Positions 24,253 through 36,900 are shown, numbered from the stretch's first letter. The stretch: DNA of 64,000 nt from Cryptomeria japonica (GCF_030272615.1 NC_081409.1:19966260-20030259), one strand, 5' to 3'. Numbers and translations are program-made. The notes: generated by a model from the letters alone, not told the origin.

Positions 24253-25244
24253 CTATGGTCACAAGTATGTAAGGACGTTTTGAGAATCAGTTTCAAAATG
24301 GAATTTTTTTTTGGTAACTTCGTGTGTAGGACAATGTTTTGCAGTTTTCCAAATCTGAGAACAATGGTTGGTAGGTATGTATAGCTGACTGACTCAATTT
24401 TCATACAATCTCAAAAAATTTGGAGATACATGGGATAGGGCCTGAAATAGCCCAAGGGACTAACTCAATACTGGTCTATCACAATGATACATAAAAAAGC
24501 ATAGAATACAATCTTAGGCTGGATAGTGGACACCATTCAGTGAGGACCTTACAAAATACCAAGACAAAATGAACAAGTAGAGAGTCTAGCAGCACTAGCT
24601 CCACTCCATGGCACACACTTCTCGGGCATGCCAGTCTCTCTTACCTCAAAGATCCAAGGATCTTATAGCCGAGGGATTTCTGTATCATAGTGTAAGGTAC
24701 ATGAAGGGTATCTATGGGGTACGATCTGCACTCCCGGAACCACTGAATGTAGGATTTTTGGCAACTAATTTGGTTCTTAGTATTAGGTTTTGAGGGATCC
24801 TGATCCAACGATGGATTCTTAGAGAAAACCAATTAAGGATTTAGTTGAGCTTATCGGTGCAGGGAAGGCCCCCACATACGTCGAATTCACTCAACACTCT
24901 AGCCACCTGACCAATATATTTATATAACGGCTTGAAAAACCCACTCTACAGTACGCTAGGAGAGATGATATCCCCAACGCATCCCAATTTGAAGTACCTT
25001 TGTGGGGTGATGAAATCCCCAGTCAAAGATACCCCTCACTACGTAGAACAAAAAGAAAATTTGGATGTCGTTGTCACCTTCCTTCTTTCTCCCAAAAGCC
25101 CGATGGTGGGTAGAAAGTCAGTTAGTGCAACTGTACGTCCACCCCAGACACAATCAAAAGTTCTTTTCCCTAAATAAAATAAAAAAATGATTTAATCTAA
25201 TGCAGCCTGATTCACGTTCATTTTATAGCCCAAATTTAGGTGTT

Positions 25245-25580
25245 AGACCCACATGTGCATGTCAATTTTAAACACCAAATCCAAGAATGAAGGCATACAT
25301 GTCAATTTTAACCATTTGTTGATTTTTTTAAGCACCAAAAACCAAGTGTAAGATGCATTCATGTCAATTTTATCCCATGTTCATTTTAAGCACCAACAAC
25401 AAAGTGTGAGATTATCCATGCATGACAATTTTAACTATTGTTGATTTTAAGCACTAAAAATTGAAGTGTGAGATTATCCATGCATGTCAATTTTAACTGT
25501 TGTTGATTTTAAGCACTAAAAATTGAAGTGTGAGATTATCCATGCATGACCATTTTAACTGTTGTGAGATGTGCATGCAA
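25245..25580 (+). repeat. 62-bp tandem repeat in the gypsy leader
   Basis: Three close copies start near 25419, 25481 and 25543 (period 62). Each has TGCATGTCAATTTTAAC, then GATTTTAAGCACTAAAAA, then GTGTGAGATTATCCA. More diverged copies precede them from about 25245. The region is noncoding. Confidence 0.85.
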
Positions 25581-25681
25581 AATTACTAATCTAATCCTCT
25601 CTGTGAATCCACCACAAGTTGTAAACAAAAGATTAGTAGCAAAATAAACCAACAGAAAATAGAAACTAAGAACTTGACAGA

Positions 25682-25825
25682 GGCGATTGCGTAATACTAC
25701 CTGAGTGATTGCATGATACTTACTAAGCGAATGTGTGAATCTGACAGAGCGAATGCGTAAATCTGACAGAGCGAATGAATGACTTTATCTACTCGATTGT
25801 GTAACACTAATAGGTCGATTGCATG
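25682..25825 (-). repeat. TCACGCAWTCGC-like motif array 1 (leader)
   Basis: About seven degenerate copies (on the plus strand GCGATTGCGTAAT, GCGAATGCGTAAA, TCGATTGCATGAC and similar) spaced about 20 bases apart. Read in the element's sense (minus) they give TCATGCAATCGA-like words. They match the array in the intron of the PMD gene. Confidence 0.65.
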
Positions 25826-25869
25826 ACAGAATGCAGACAATAAAAAAAAATTAGAAAAATACAAGAAAA

Positions 25870-26124
25870 CTAAACCCGGTCAGGAACCTGTGAAACGAAT
25901 TGTGAAGCCCTAGCCAAATCCCTCATCATCCATTTAATATTGATTAGATCATATTTAACTTTATAAGAAAGAACTAGGCTATTATATCTATCTAAGGCCA
26001 GTTGTTCTTCTGAATCCTGTATCAATTTTTCTACCTGGAGAACTTTTTGATATCGTTTGGCTTCTCTCCTTTGTTGTTTCATCCTTCTTGCACCTGAAAT
26101 CTTGAATTGAACTTTTCTTGCCAT
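25870..26124 (-). CDS. Small basic leader ORF (84 codons), unknown
   Basis: An open frame between the two leader motif arrays, about 370 bases downstream of the primer-binding site and 2.3 kb before gag. The product begins MARKVQFKISGARRMKQQRR, is strongly basic in its first third and probably helical. It has no recognised domain. Ogre-type elements carry an extra ORF upstream of gag, but this one is much shorter. It may be a chance frame or an exon of a spliced leader. Confidence 0.3.
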   Translation of the reverse strand: MARKVQFKISGARRMKQQRREAKRYQKVLQVEKLIQDSEEQLALDRYNSLVLSYKVKYDLINIKWMMRDLARASQFVSQVPDRV

Positions 26125-26244
26125 AAATAGTGTTAATCAAATCATGAAATAAAAAAAAATTTGATCCTGAATTAACCAATTTTAAGATAGAATTAAACAG
26201 AACAGATAATAGATGGGAGAAAAAAATTAAACAGCAAAGCTTCC

Positions 26245-26370
26245 TGCGAATGCGTGATCGGAAAAGGGCGATTGCGTGATCTAGATAGGGCGATTGCGTG
26301 ACCCTGTCTGAACGAATGCATGACCCCGAAGGGTCGAATGCGTGATTCTATCTATGCGATTGCGTGATGG
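26245..26370 (-). repeat. TCACGCAWTCGC-like motif array 2 (leader)
   Basis: Six copies, tighter than array 1. On the plus strand: GCGAATGCGTGATC, GCGATTGCGTGATC, GCGATTGCGTGACC, ACGAATGCATGACC, TCGAATGCGTGATT, GCGATTGCGTGATG. They lie about 100-250 bases downstream of the primer-binding site of the gypsy element, where packaging or translation signals of the genomic RNA would be. Confidence 0.7.
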
Positions 26371-26471
26371 AAAATCTTTTCTTGAAATTCATGCAACCTG
26401 CAAAAAAAATGAACAATCCGTACAATCTACCAAAATCACACAGAACACAGAAAAAGGTTAAATTGTTGTTA

Positions 26472-26490
26472 GCTCACATCGGGTTCACCA
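26472..26490 (-). promoter_or_regulatory. Primer-binding site of the gypsy element
   Basis: On the minus strand TGGTGAACCCGATGTGAGC starts three bases inside the 5' LTR. It begins with TGG, complementary to the CCA end of a tRNA; the tRNA is not identified here. The 8.4-kb element has almost the same site at 37427-37443. Confidence 0.72.
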
Positions 26491-26493
26491 AAA

Positions 26494-27682
26494 TGTAACG
26501 CAAACCAGACAATGAAATGATACAATCAAGCAAAATAGGAATTATAATTTCAATCTATAAAAACTCCGTATTCTGTGACTACGTATTGCTTCCATTGCTC
26601 TTCTCCTCTTCGTGGTATGATGGCTCTCAGATATTGCATTGGTAACCTGCAAGTGACACAAAGATTCAAAGTTCGTGATTGTTGAAAATGGAGATTGGAT
26701 GCTCAATTTATAGAAAATTGGAGAAGATTGATTGAAAGGTGGAACAGAATGATCAAGAGGTGTGAACTCAGGTGAGCTCAAATGCAAGTTGATAGTTGAA
26801 TTGTTGATTGTAAGAGTGAAACTCAATAGATTGAATAGATTAATTGAGTCAACTGATTGATGAAAGAGTTAACTGAAGGAAGAAAAAGGATGATTGGTGG
26901 AAATAAAGAAGATGACATAGAGAGCTTAATTTAGAAAAAGCTAACTGAAAGATGGCAATAGAAGTTGAAGAGATAAATTATTTAATTAATTAATTGATTG
27001 AATTAATTAATTTAGCATGTACTTGCATTTATATTTAGATTATTAATTTAATCTTTGCATGAGATATTATTCAAATAATTGAATTAATAAATTCAATTTA
27101 GCATTTGAATATATTTAGAACTTGACTTTGATTTTCAATTTGGTTTTTGAAATCATGCACATGTAATTTGAATTTGGAAGAAATTAGAAGAATATGAAAT
27201 TAAATGAAATTAGAATTTGGGGATTTGGAAATGGAAGAATTAATTAGCTAATTAAATAATTTAAAGAAACTATTTAATTATTTAGAAATGGACTTTAATT
27301 AAATAATAAAGATTATTTAATTTAAAGGATTAAATCATAGTTAATTAAATAATTAATATTTAATTAATATTTAGAAGAGGGTTGAATGATTAGATGTTTT
27401 AGAGATAGAATTTGAATAATTAGTAATTTATTTAAATAATAAAGATTATTTAAATTGGGGAATTAACCATAATTAATTAAATAATAAATATTTAATTAAT
27501 ATTTAGAAAATGATTAAATGATGATAGAATAGGAAAATAGAATAATTAATAAGATGAAGAAATATGAAATTAGAATAATTTAGAAGAATAAGTTTAATTA
27601 ACCTAATTAAATAATAAAGATTATTTAATCAATTAGAGGAATAATTAGTACATGATCAATGAGACATTTTTAGGTGTCTACA
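26494..27682 (-). repeat. Gypsy 5' LTR (right copy)
   Basis: It begins TGTAACGCA and ends GTGTCTACA, pairing with 9100-10337. It lacks about 84 bp just inside its outer end and has about 50 extra AT-rich bp near 27300-27350. CCCTT follows, the diverged right target duplication. Confidence 0.92.
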
Positions 27683-29823
27683 CCCTTCATTTAAGTTCCA
27701 ACTCATGTGGCTTAGAGATTCCTTGTTGAACACAATTTGGTGGTTGAGTGGTGGCATCAGGGAAGTCCAGCTTATGGGACAACAATGTGTTCTTTTGTCA
27801 AAAGATTACAATTTGTCAAAAAATTAAGCGGTGGAATCAACACTATTTTTGTAATCTTCGTGCTATTAAGAAGATTCTTCAGGAGTGGCTAGCTCAAATT
27901 ACTCGTCAGATTCATGATCATGGACATTGAGGATCATGGTAGGGATGAGGATCGAGTATTGAAGGATTTGGAGGAGTGGGATATTAGGGAGGATAATTTT
28001 TGGAAGAAAAAAGTGAGAGTGGATTGGCTTCTAGAAGGAGACAAGAATAGGACCTTCTTTTATAATTATGTTAAAGCTAGGAGGCAAGGAAGTTTTATTT
28101 CTTTGCATGTGACCTTGGAAGGAGCTTCTTTATCTTCCTTGAGAGAGATGTCTTGGGAGGCTACTCACTTTTATTCTGGTTTGTTCATTGAGGATTCCCC
28201 TCCCATTGATAATGAGATAAATCTGATTTTGAGTTGTAGTCCCTCTTTAGTTTCCAAGGATTTGAATGCAACTTTATTTTATCCTATCTCTTTGTCAGAA
28301 TTGGAAAAGGTGGTTTTTGGGATGAATAAAGGAAAGGCTCCTAGTCTTGATGGGTTTCCTATTGAGCTTTTTCCAGAGTTTTGGGATGTTATTAAGTCTG
28401 ATTTATTTGATTTGTTCCACGAGTCTTAGGGTAATAAGCAAATTATTCGCACCTTGAATGCTACTTTTCTGGTGATTATTCCTAAAAAGGATGAGGCTAA
28501 TAGTCTAGATCAGTTTAGACCCATTACTCTTTGTAATGTGGTGTAACAAGTTATTACTAAGTTGATTGCTGACAGGTTAAAGCCTTGGCTAAATATTTTG
28601 ATTTCATAAGATTAGGGAGGGTTTTTTGTTGGTAGACAGATTCTTGATGAGTGGCACAATTGCTAGTGAGGCTATTCACTTCATGGCTATGTCTAAGGAA
28701 AAGGCCATGTTAGTTAAACTTGACATGGCAAAAGCATATGGTAGGGTTAAGTGGCAGTTACTGTAGGAAATTCTATTAGCCTTTAGGTTTGACCAAGATT
28801 GGGTGCATTGGGTCATGAGTTGTATTACTTCTTCCTCCTTTTTAGTTATCATAAATAGTGAACCTTCTGATTTAGTTAAGGTGTCTAGGGTTCTTCGTCA
28901 GGGGGCTCTTTTGTCTCCCTATTTGTTTATTCTCATGGTTGAAGTCTTAGGAATATTTCTCAAGGCCTATGTCTCCCAACAAGTGATTTATGGCTAGAGT
29001 TGGGGTGTTGGTTTGCCTCCTACTTCTAATTTACAGTTTGTTAATGATATAGTTTTAATGGGGCTTGCCCGCATTCAAGAAGCTACAAATTTTAGGAAAA
29101 ATCTAGACATTTATTTGGCTACATCTAGTAGAAAATTTATGATCATAAATCTTAATCTATTTTTTTAACATCCCTATTCTCATTCAAACAAAGATTGCTA
29201 AGATTTTGAGGTTTCAAATTGGTTCCTTACCTTTGGTTTATCTTGGAATTCCTCTTAGTGTGAGCTATCAACTTAGGGGTTGTTGGAAGGAGTTGTTGGA
29301 TAAGTTACGTCATAGGGTTCATCATTGGACACATAAATGGTTGTCGATTAATGCTCGAGTTACTCTTTTGAGTTCTGTGATTTAGGCTCTACCTATTTAC
29401 ATGTGTTTTGTTCATGTGGCTCCTTCCAAGTTTCTTAAAGAGTTTGATTCTCTCTATCATAAATTTCTATGGAATGGTAATTTGCTTGCTTCTAAGTGGA
29501 GTCTAATTAAGTGGGAATCTATTTGCAGGCCTCGATGTGTGGGTGGGCTTGGTATCTGCTTAGCAGCTTTGAATGGGCAGGTTCTTGCTGCTAAATTGTG
29601 TTGGTGGTGGTGTACAAGTCAGGATAAACTTTGGGTTCGTATTCTATCTCTTAAGTGTCTTGGGGGGGTTGCTAGTCTTGATGTTTCTAGATGTAGTTTG
29701 GAAGGGCAAGGCTTTGTAATTTGGAATACTCTCAAAATTGGTGCTCATCTTATTAAGAAGGGTCTTTTTTGGATCTATTTCCAGGGTTTTGATGCTTTGT
29801 TCTGGGTTGATTCTTGTGATGGG
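27683..29823 (+). pseudogene. LINE ORF2, reverse transcriptase (middle piece)
   Basis: This continues the LINE ORF2 broken at 9099. Recognisable RT blocks in order: the fingers region with ENFWKKKVRVDWLLEGDKN-type sequence (27914-28100), GMNKGKAPSLDGFPIELF (28320-28370), DQFRPITLCNVV (28510-28545), LDMAKAYGRVKW (28718-28755), RQGALLSPYLFILMVE (28898-28945) and a diverged catalytic box in which the usual Ala-Asp-Asp reads Val-Asn-Asp (29040). The thumb-like end lies at 29401-29823. Numerous stops show it is dead. Copia-2 interrupts it at 29824. Confidence 0.9.
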
Positions 29824-30637
29824 TGTTAGGTCTTGGAGACAACTGAGAGGGGGGGGTGAATCAGTTGTCTAATAAATTTAAACCAAAAACCAATTAACCA
29901 ACTTAATGCTTAATACCGGTAAACTAGTTAAGTGTGTCGGTAAACAGTGTTAACAGTAAACTGCTATGCCGGTAGAGATTAATGCATGAAACATAAACAT
30001 AGAGTCATCCACAACACATAACACCAATATTTGTACGTGGAAACCCTGTAAGGGGAAAAATCACGGTGAGAAACCTTACCTACAATCAGATGATACTACT
30101 ATAGATAGTAAGTGTACATAAATGGGGTCTGCACATGCAGAAAGCCCAACAGCCTAGAGCTCACTACTCAATCACAAAATGGGAGTCACACTGAGTACAA
30201 TTGGATGGTTAAATCCAATAAGAATGTACTGCACAAAATAGCATCTTCATATGCTGGATTCAGTACCGATGTAATGCTGATATGCTTCTACAAAAACCTA
30301 GCTTCACCTTCAAATGATGTCTTCGTGTATACCTCTTCTTAATCTCGCATATACCTTCACACAATTCTTTTTCGCATTCCACATTCGATCTTACAAATAA
30401 GATCTTACATTTATACCATAACCTAAGACCAATTTTAGTAGGTCGGCTCTAGAAGATATTACAATAAAAAACATTTTACATACAATATAATATCCGATGC
30501 AATAACCAATTAAACATGTTGGCTTAATGCATTTACAACAATAATAAATCATCTCCATAGCGTGCCATGCTGATCTGGAAAAGATAAACCTACCGGTGTA
30601 ACCCTAGATAACCGTAGACCTATTTGCCTGTAATAGT
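29824..30637 (-). repeat. copia-2 3' LTR, left part
   Basis: It begins TGTTAGGTCTTGGAGAC and matches the start of 43866-44916. It has eight G in the terminal G-run. It stops at 30637, where the RT-less element begins, and continues at 39042. ATAGT (30633-30637) is the left target duplication of that insertion. Confidence 0.92.
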
Positions 30638-32263
30638 TGTGTAGGAGAAAAAGTGACACTAAGCAAACATGCCCTAATCTCACTTTCAACCACACACTTG
30701 TGGAATACGAAAGAGCCTAGAGGTATCACACAATTGGCTACTTCTTCTTGTGGAAGAGAGAGCCACGGGCTACCTATTAGGATTTCTATTCCTTTGTTGT
30801 AATTGAAAGATAAAATGATGCAAGTTCAATCCCTAACCCCAAAGTGCAAGTATGAACTAATAACAAGATTACAGAATTGAACTTAAATGATGGAAAGCTA
30901 TAAACACAAGGACAAGACAAGAATGCAAATGCGTGCCCGGAGTTAAAATCTGACTGAAAATGTTCGGGACGGGGGTGCGGGCGCCACTGTCCTGATTCTG
31001 CCCCTGAAATTGCTCCGAAAACTGCTGTTTTGCACTCTGGAAAAGCTGTCAAAAATGCTGAAAATGTTGTCTATCAGGAGGACCAGGGCGCCCAGCGCCC
31101 CTGTCCTAGGGACCAGGGTGCCCCACGCCCCTGTCCTGGTCTTTTGCTCTGAAATTTGGTGGGAAGGTCTGTTTCTGTCTGCTTCTTCCGGATCTGCAAC
31201 CTGCGGTGTCGTCCGAGTCCCGAAACCTGCACTTATATCTAAAAAGGTGTTTGGGCGGCTATATAGGGTTTTGCCTTAGTCAAACCCCCGCTTCGGTGAT
31301 TTCCACCTCCATGAATAGCCAAGTTGTATTGTAAAATGTATTGTGTGTGCAGACCTAGTGTGTGTGCAAGGTCCTAAAATGCAAGAAAGCAAACTAGAGC
31401 AACCTAGAAAGTAAACCCTAATTGCTTGTAAATGATAATGTAAATGCTCCAAATCAAGATGCAAAGTGATCTAAAGCATGAATAAAGGATATATTGAAGC
31501 TTATGCAAAGACATGAAAACAACATGAAATCATACCCAACCCTCAAGGGAGGGGTACAAGCCAATCTTCAGTCGGTAATCTCCTATTGTTCTTCAATGTC
31601 TTCCAAGCCCTAAATGAATGAATGAAATTGATAAATGCTTGATAGAAGGATGTTGAATGTTGTTGAAGTCTTCAAAGATCTGCTCTTTCGCTGCATATGA
31701 GGTCCTGAAATCAAAAATCGGATCCCTTCAAATGAAGAAAGAGAGCTCTTATGTATGAAACCCTAGGTCGTAATTTCATCTTTTGGCCGACCTAGAGATT
31801 GAATATCCCGCCAATTTCTTGGGGTTAAGCTTTATTTTATGATTGGATCGTGCTCCTAAAATTTCGGGAAAAATGTTCGGGACCATGTGCACCGGGCGCC
31901 ATGGTCCCGGCAACTTTTCACCAAATTTTCAGGGCCGTCGGATATGATGATTTTAGAGAGAATCCCGAAGTTACAGGTGATTTCGAGATGTTTTGACCTC
32001 GAAACCAAGCCCCCAAGTTCGAAATAGGACTTAATTAGGGTTTTTGATTGAGTGATGTATTGAAGGAATAAAATGCGAGGGGCGCGCTTTAGTGAAAGGG
32101 CCCAACTTTATGATGATGAAATAGGACCTTAGACCTAATTAATTTGATTAATTAAGTGCTCAAGGGGAAATGCAATGCAAAATGTAAAATGCACTAAGGC
32201 GGGTGCTAAACTAGGTGTGAAATTGTACCACCCTAGCAAGTGCGTACAATTTACGATGCTACA
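30638..32263 (-). repeat. RT-less element 3' LTR (left copy, 1626 bp)
   Basis: It begins TGTGTAGGAG and ends GATGCTACA. It is nearly identical to 37447-39041 except for about 31 extra bases near 31090-31120, a tandem duplication of a CCAGGGYGCCC / CGCCCCTGTCCT unit. It has a GC-rich patch around 30965-31170. Confidence 0.93.
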
Positions 32264-32282
32264 TTTAGCCCCCACTTTAGCG
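32264..32282 (-). promoter_or_regulatory. Polypurine tract of the RT-less element
   Basis: On the minus strand CTAAAGTGGGGGCTAAA lies directly before the 3' LTR, whose minus-strand start is TGTAGCATCG. Confidence 0.7.
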
Positions 32283-32824
32283 GTCATATGAACACTACGT
32301 GCATATGCAAGCTAAAGTACAGAAAAGTAAACATTATTTGAAAAAGGATATATCCATAAGTTCGTCGAATGAAGCCCCCAGCGGTATCTGCAGTACACAG
32401 TTAGGAACCACACCCTACAAAACACACGTTAGATCACAAAATCACCTAATGCTTACTGAGGAAGGTGATGAAAATTTGAGGGTAGCTATATGCCCCCCCC
32501 TGTTTCGGCTTGCTAATTTTAGTGAGTTGAAACAGGGTATCATGTTTACCACTTCGAATTGTTAAAGAAAATTGATGACAAATGCTCACAAGAAGATTTG
32601 ATATGAGATCAAAAACTAATGGAGAATCATTTGGTAAGAAAGAGGACTAAATCTCAATTCCAACACAACAAAGAGTGTGAAGATTTGAGAGTTCTCTAAC
32701 ACGAGATGAAGGATGCAAATGGAAACAAAATGCAAAGAGAAGAAAAGAAAGGAAAAAAAAGCATGAATACACACATTGGTGATCCATGAGAAGAATAGTG
32801 AGAGAGAAAACATGGACTTCTCAC

Positions 32825-33160
32825 CCCTAGATCTTGTCTAGGTGATCCATGGGAAAAAGGACATGGAAAACTAGCCCCTAGAGTCTGTCTAGGTGATCCA
32901 TGTAAGGGAGGAGAGTGAGAGAGTCTAGCCTTATGCCGCTAGTTCCACTCCACCTCGTGCATGTGTGTGTAAGTGAGGTTAGAAACATCTCATAGGAGTC
33001 TATGCCCGAGTATGCTACAACCTGTATATGTATAGTACAAAAGCGTGACATCTCGCTCTAAAAGTCTGTGCTCTGGTTCCGAGAATAATCACCTTGCATA
33101 AAAGAAAAATGGAGACATCTCGCTCTAAGAGTCTGTGCTCTAGTTTCGAGAATGACCCAT
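32825..33160 (+). repeat. Short tandem duplications in the 3' noncoding region
   Basis: CTAGGTGATCCATG occurs twice at 32838-32902, following an earlier GGTGATCCATG near 32780. A unit of about 67 bp beginning GACATCTCGCTCTAA and ending TTCGAGAATRA occurs twice at about 33047-33155. The whole stretch 32283-33956 has no convincing gene and is the 3' noncoding part of the RT-less element. Confidence 0.65.
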
Positions 33161-33956
33161 TGCTCAAAAAGTGTAATGTTTATGTCATAAGAAAAGTAGA
33201 ACAAGGATACCTACCTTCATCACAAAAGAAGATACCCCAAAAATGCAACAATGTCATAGATCTAAGCAAGAGAGTTTTGCACTCTTTAAGCAAGAATAAG
33301 ATAGTTGAAAAGGGATATCTTGTAGTATGTGTAAAGGAGATCCTTAGAGGAGAAGAGATATTTGTACAAAAGACACCTATCCCTAAGAGAAATTGTCTTA
33401 GACAAATATAACATCTTCTAGAATAAGACAAAGAAGAGAATAAGAATGCAATACTTCCTTCTTTTGCGAGGTGAAAGTGATTCTTAATGAAGGATGACGC
33501 TCTTTTTAACCCAATTAGGAGAGTGAATTCGCTATGGATGTATTTTACCAAGTGCAAAAGAGGTTGTAGTCAAGGACTTACACCTCTTGTAAGAGAGAAC
33601 CCTTGAACAAACAACAACAAATGCGTACAAGGCATAACATCAAGTAATAAATTTCACACCATCCACGAAATAGGAAAAAGTGGATCCTTAGATAAAAATA
33701 AGGAAAGATCATTGCCTCCCAAGGATAAGGACAATGAGAAGGACTTACACAATCTTCTAGGGAGAGATTTGGACATAAGCAAAAGAAGAGATGTATGAAA
33801 TCATTCTTGTCCCCATAGGAACAAGAAAATTAGGCTATTATGTTGCTTCAAAAAATATGATTGCACTTGAAATTGTACCATCATGAATGACAATGAGCCC
33901 CCAGTAAATGAGCTACCAATGTCACATAATGATGAGCAACATAACAGCCATTAATG

Positions 33957-36900
33957 TTATTTAAAGACATGATAGATTGAATGAGGTATTTGAATATGAC
34001 ATGCTAAATGCTCAACTATAAGTGAGATCAACAACATGTATAAAATGATAAAAATTGAAGAAGAAAAGTCACAAGAAATCTTAGAAGAGGGATGAGTGTA
34101 ATTTATTAGAGCCTTATCCCTAGAGGAAAGGACTTTATGATGAATAGGAGATAAAGATTCATAAGTGGATTTAGAAATTTGAGGGGATTCATAAAGAGAT
34201 TTGTTCATTGCCAAGATTTCCTTATGAGGGGAATGAGAGTTGATAGAAGTAGAAGATGATTTAGTTGAAGTGAGATCATCATCACTACTAAATATAGCAT
34301 TCACATTGAGAGATGGTCTTTTAGATGCTTTGGTACGTTTGCAAGGATTATAGCCGAGTCCAAAGGCATAATTGTGAAAATTAGTCTCTAGAGGAACTTT
34401 TATCCCTTGTTCATGAGCGCCACAACCATTTCCATGATACCCATGCTTAGCAAAAATGCGAAAACCACGACCATAACGATCAACCATTTCAGGAAGAGAA
34501 GGTGGTTTTTCATAAGACAAAGAATCAAACTCTTCATAATTAGAGGTGTGAGGAGAAGAAGTTTGAGAAGCGGCCACAAAATTATTGCTCATAGGTTCAG
34601 GTAAGATTGATTGATTTTTAGTTTCTTCCTTCTCTTTACCTTTAAGCTCTCTAGGAGGAACCCTATACTCACCTACAAAGGTGGGATTAAAATCAAGAGA
34701 TCCCCAATCGTCTTCTGCGAGAACCTTCTCAGCATCAAAAGCCTCTTCATGTGTAGATTCAAGTTGAGAAGAATCTTCTTCAGGAGCTTTAGACTCATCC
34801 AAAGAATTTTGATTATCAGAGGGTGATGATTCATCCATAGGTATTTTGTTTAAAGAGTCATCACTAGAAGAGGAAGGTTTAGAAGAACTCCCTTTGGAAG
34901 TAGATGTTTGTAAACAAGACTGAAGATTAGTATCACCTATCAAGGTATATGTCTTATTGTTATAAATGAATTTAACTTGTCTATGCAATGTAGAGGGGAC
35001 AGCTTGCATACTGTGAATCCAAGGTCTCCCTAATAACAAGTTGTATGATAGATTTCCTGACATAACATGGATAGGAGTAGGCAAAGTAACAGGTCCCACT
35101 GTGATGGGTAAGGTGATAATACCTAATGAAGACTTAGCCACATTATCAAAGCCTCAAATGGGATGAGAGTCGGGCTCAATAAGGGATGTATCCACATTCA
35201 TCTTATGCAATAGATTAATGCTACACACATTAAGGCCAGAGCCATTATCTACCAGTGTTCGTCTTATAGCAGTGTCATTTATGATAACCACAATCATCAA
35301 GGGATCATATTGATGTTGAATTTCACTAGTAGGCAATTCATCTTGGGTAAACACAATTTGAGCTTTAGGATTCATCACAGAGTTAACTAAAGATGCTATA
35401 TTACTAGATGTATTCGGTGGAGGAACATTCAAATCTTTCAAGGCATCTTGCAACATTCCATGATGAGCGGAAGAAGTTTGGATCAAATCCCAAAGGGATA
35501 TCTTAGCAGGGGTAGCTTTAAGTTGTTCTATGAGATCATATTCCTTACCAAGAACTTGTGAAATACGTGGAGCTTGCGGAAGAATTGGTTGAGAAGGAGG
35601 AAGTGAAGTTGGGATAACTGGAGGAGGATTAGGTTGCCTATTGTTTCTTGTGTTATAGGTATGAGCAACCGCATGATAACTCTCTCTAGTCAATTGCTTA
35701 GCATACTTATAAGGGCTCTTAGAAGAATAACCTCCTTGCACAGTAATAATAGGTTTCTTAGGAGTGCAAAAAGAATCATTAGCATAACCACCTTGAACCA
35801 CTAAGATAGGCTTGTTTAAAGGTTGATAATTTTGAGAAGGACAAGCACCTTGGACAGTGAAGAGAGGTTTGTTAGATGTTTCATTCACATGTATCAAATT
35901 GATTGAGGATGGTTTAGAAGAAAGAACAAAAGTGTTGGAAGAATTATTGATAGTCTTCTCTTGCACTAAAATCTTATCACAGATTAGATCAATTTTAGGA
36001 GAGAGACAAGGGATAGGAATTGATGTTCTAGTAGGAAGAGGAAAGGTCATATCATCCTCTATCATCAAATGATCTACATGGGGAATAAACTCTCTAGGAG
36101 AAGGATCAACATTACTCTCTAAAGTCTCACTTTTGAGAGGGAGATCTTTGAAAGAGATGTTAATCATCTTGCTTTGAACTAGGGTATCTTCATGAGTAGA
36201 ACCAAGTTGAGGAGAGGGAGAATGATTGAGATTAAAGGAAGGTGAGAAATTATCAAGGGAGAGAGAATAATCTACACCTTCTTCTAATGGTTCATCCCAA
36301 ATAGTGAGGTTGTTAAAAGGAATGTTTGAAGTATTGTCAATTTCGGGAGAGGAGATAACATTGTTTATTAATTCCTCATCCTTAGGAGGGAGAGCATCAA
36401 TAGATGTGTTAAAATCATCCTCTTTCCTCAAAATATTTTCAATATGATCTTTAGGGGAGAGATAATTAAGGAAATTGCTTATTATTTCATCTTCTTTCTC
36501 TAAGGGATGCTTATGGGTAAGACAAACTTTAGGAGAAGGGTAAGCAATTATCATTAATTTATCATCTCTAGTGGGAATTTTGTTGGAAAAGGAAATGCCA
36601 TCACTAGGAAATGTAGGGATAATGTCATTTTCTTGCACAAAAGGATCCTCATGAAGGGAGTGTTTTTTAGGAGGAACATGAACATATTTCTCCAAAGATT
36701 CATGCTTAGGAAGAAGATCTTTGAAAGAAGTGTTCATAACCTCTTGTTGCACTAACATGCCCCCATTGGAAGGACCAACTTTAGGAGAAAATAAGTCAAT
36801 GTCCATCAATACCTTTTCACTTAGAGAGACATCATGTAGGGAAGGTAAAGTAACATTAAGAAAGGTGTTTATGATATTATTCTCTTCCTCTAGGATAGCT

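Larger units (their letters stand above)
9100..27682 (-). mobile_element. Ty3/gypsy (Tat/Ogre-like) element with PMD gene and G-patch
   Basis: An 18.6-kb LTR element on the minus strand, with LTRs at 9100-10337 and 26494-27682. The flanks ACCTT (9095-9099) and CCCTT (27683-27687) form a 5-bp target-site duplication with one mismatch. Order on the minus strand: 5' LTR, primer site, ~3-kb leader, gag, protease, G-patch, RT, RNase H, a second archaeal-type RNase H, integrase with a GPY/F-like end, a ~2.8-kb noncoding stretch with tandem repeats, a plus-strand plant-mobile-domain gene, polypurine tract, 3' LTR. Dual RNase H and an extra ORF before the 3' LTR are features of the Tat lineage. Every coding block carries stops or frame shifts, so this copy is dead. 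Confidence 0.93.

Noticed and set aside
30786-31279. Overlapping frames at 30786-31052 (-) and 31010-31279 (+), repeated at 37666-38057
   Set aside because: Both lie in the LTR of the RT-less element and recur only because LTRs are paired; frames differ in length between the copies.
33094-33557. Open frames on both strands (105 and 125 codons)
   Set aside because: They lie in the 3' noncoding part of the RT-less element, overlap on opposite strands and have no domain.
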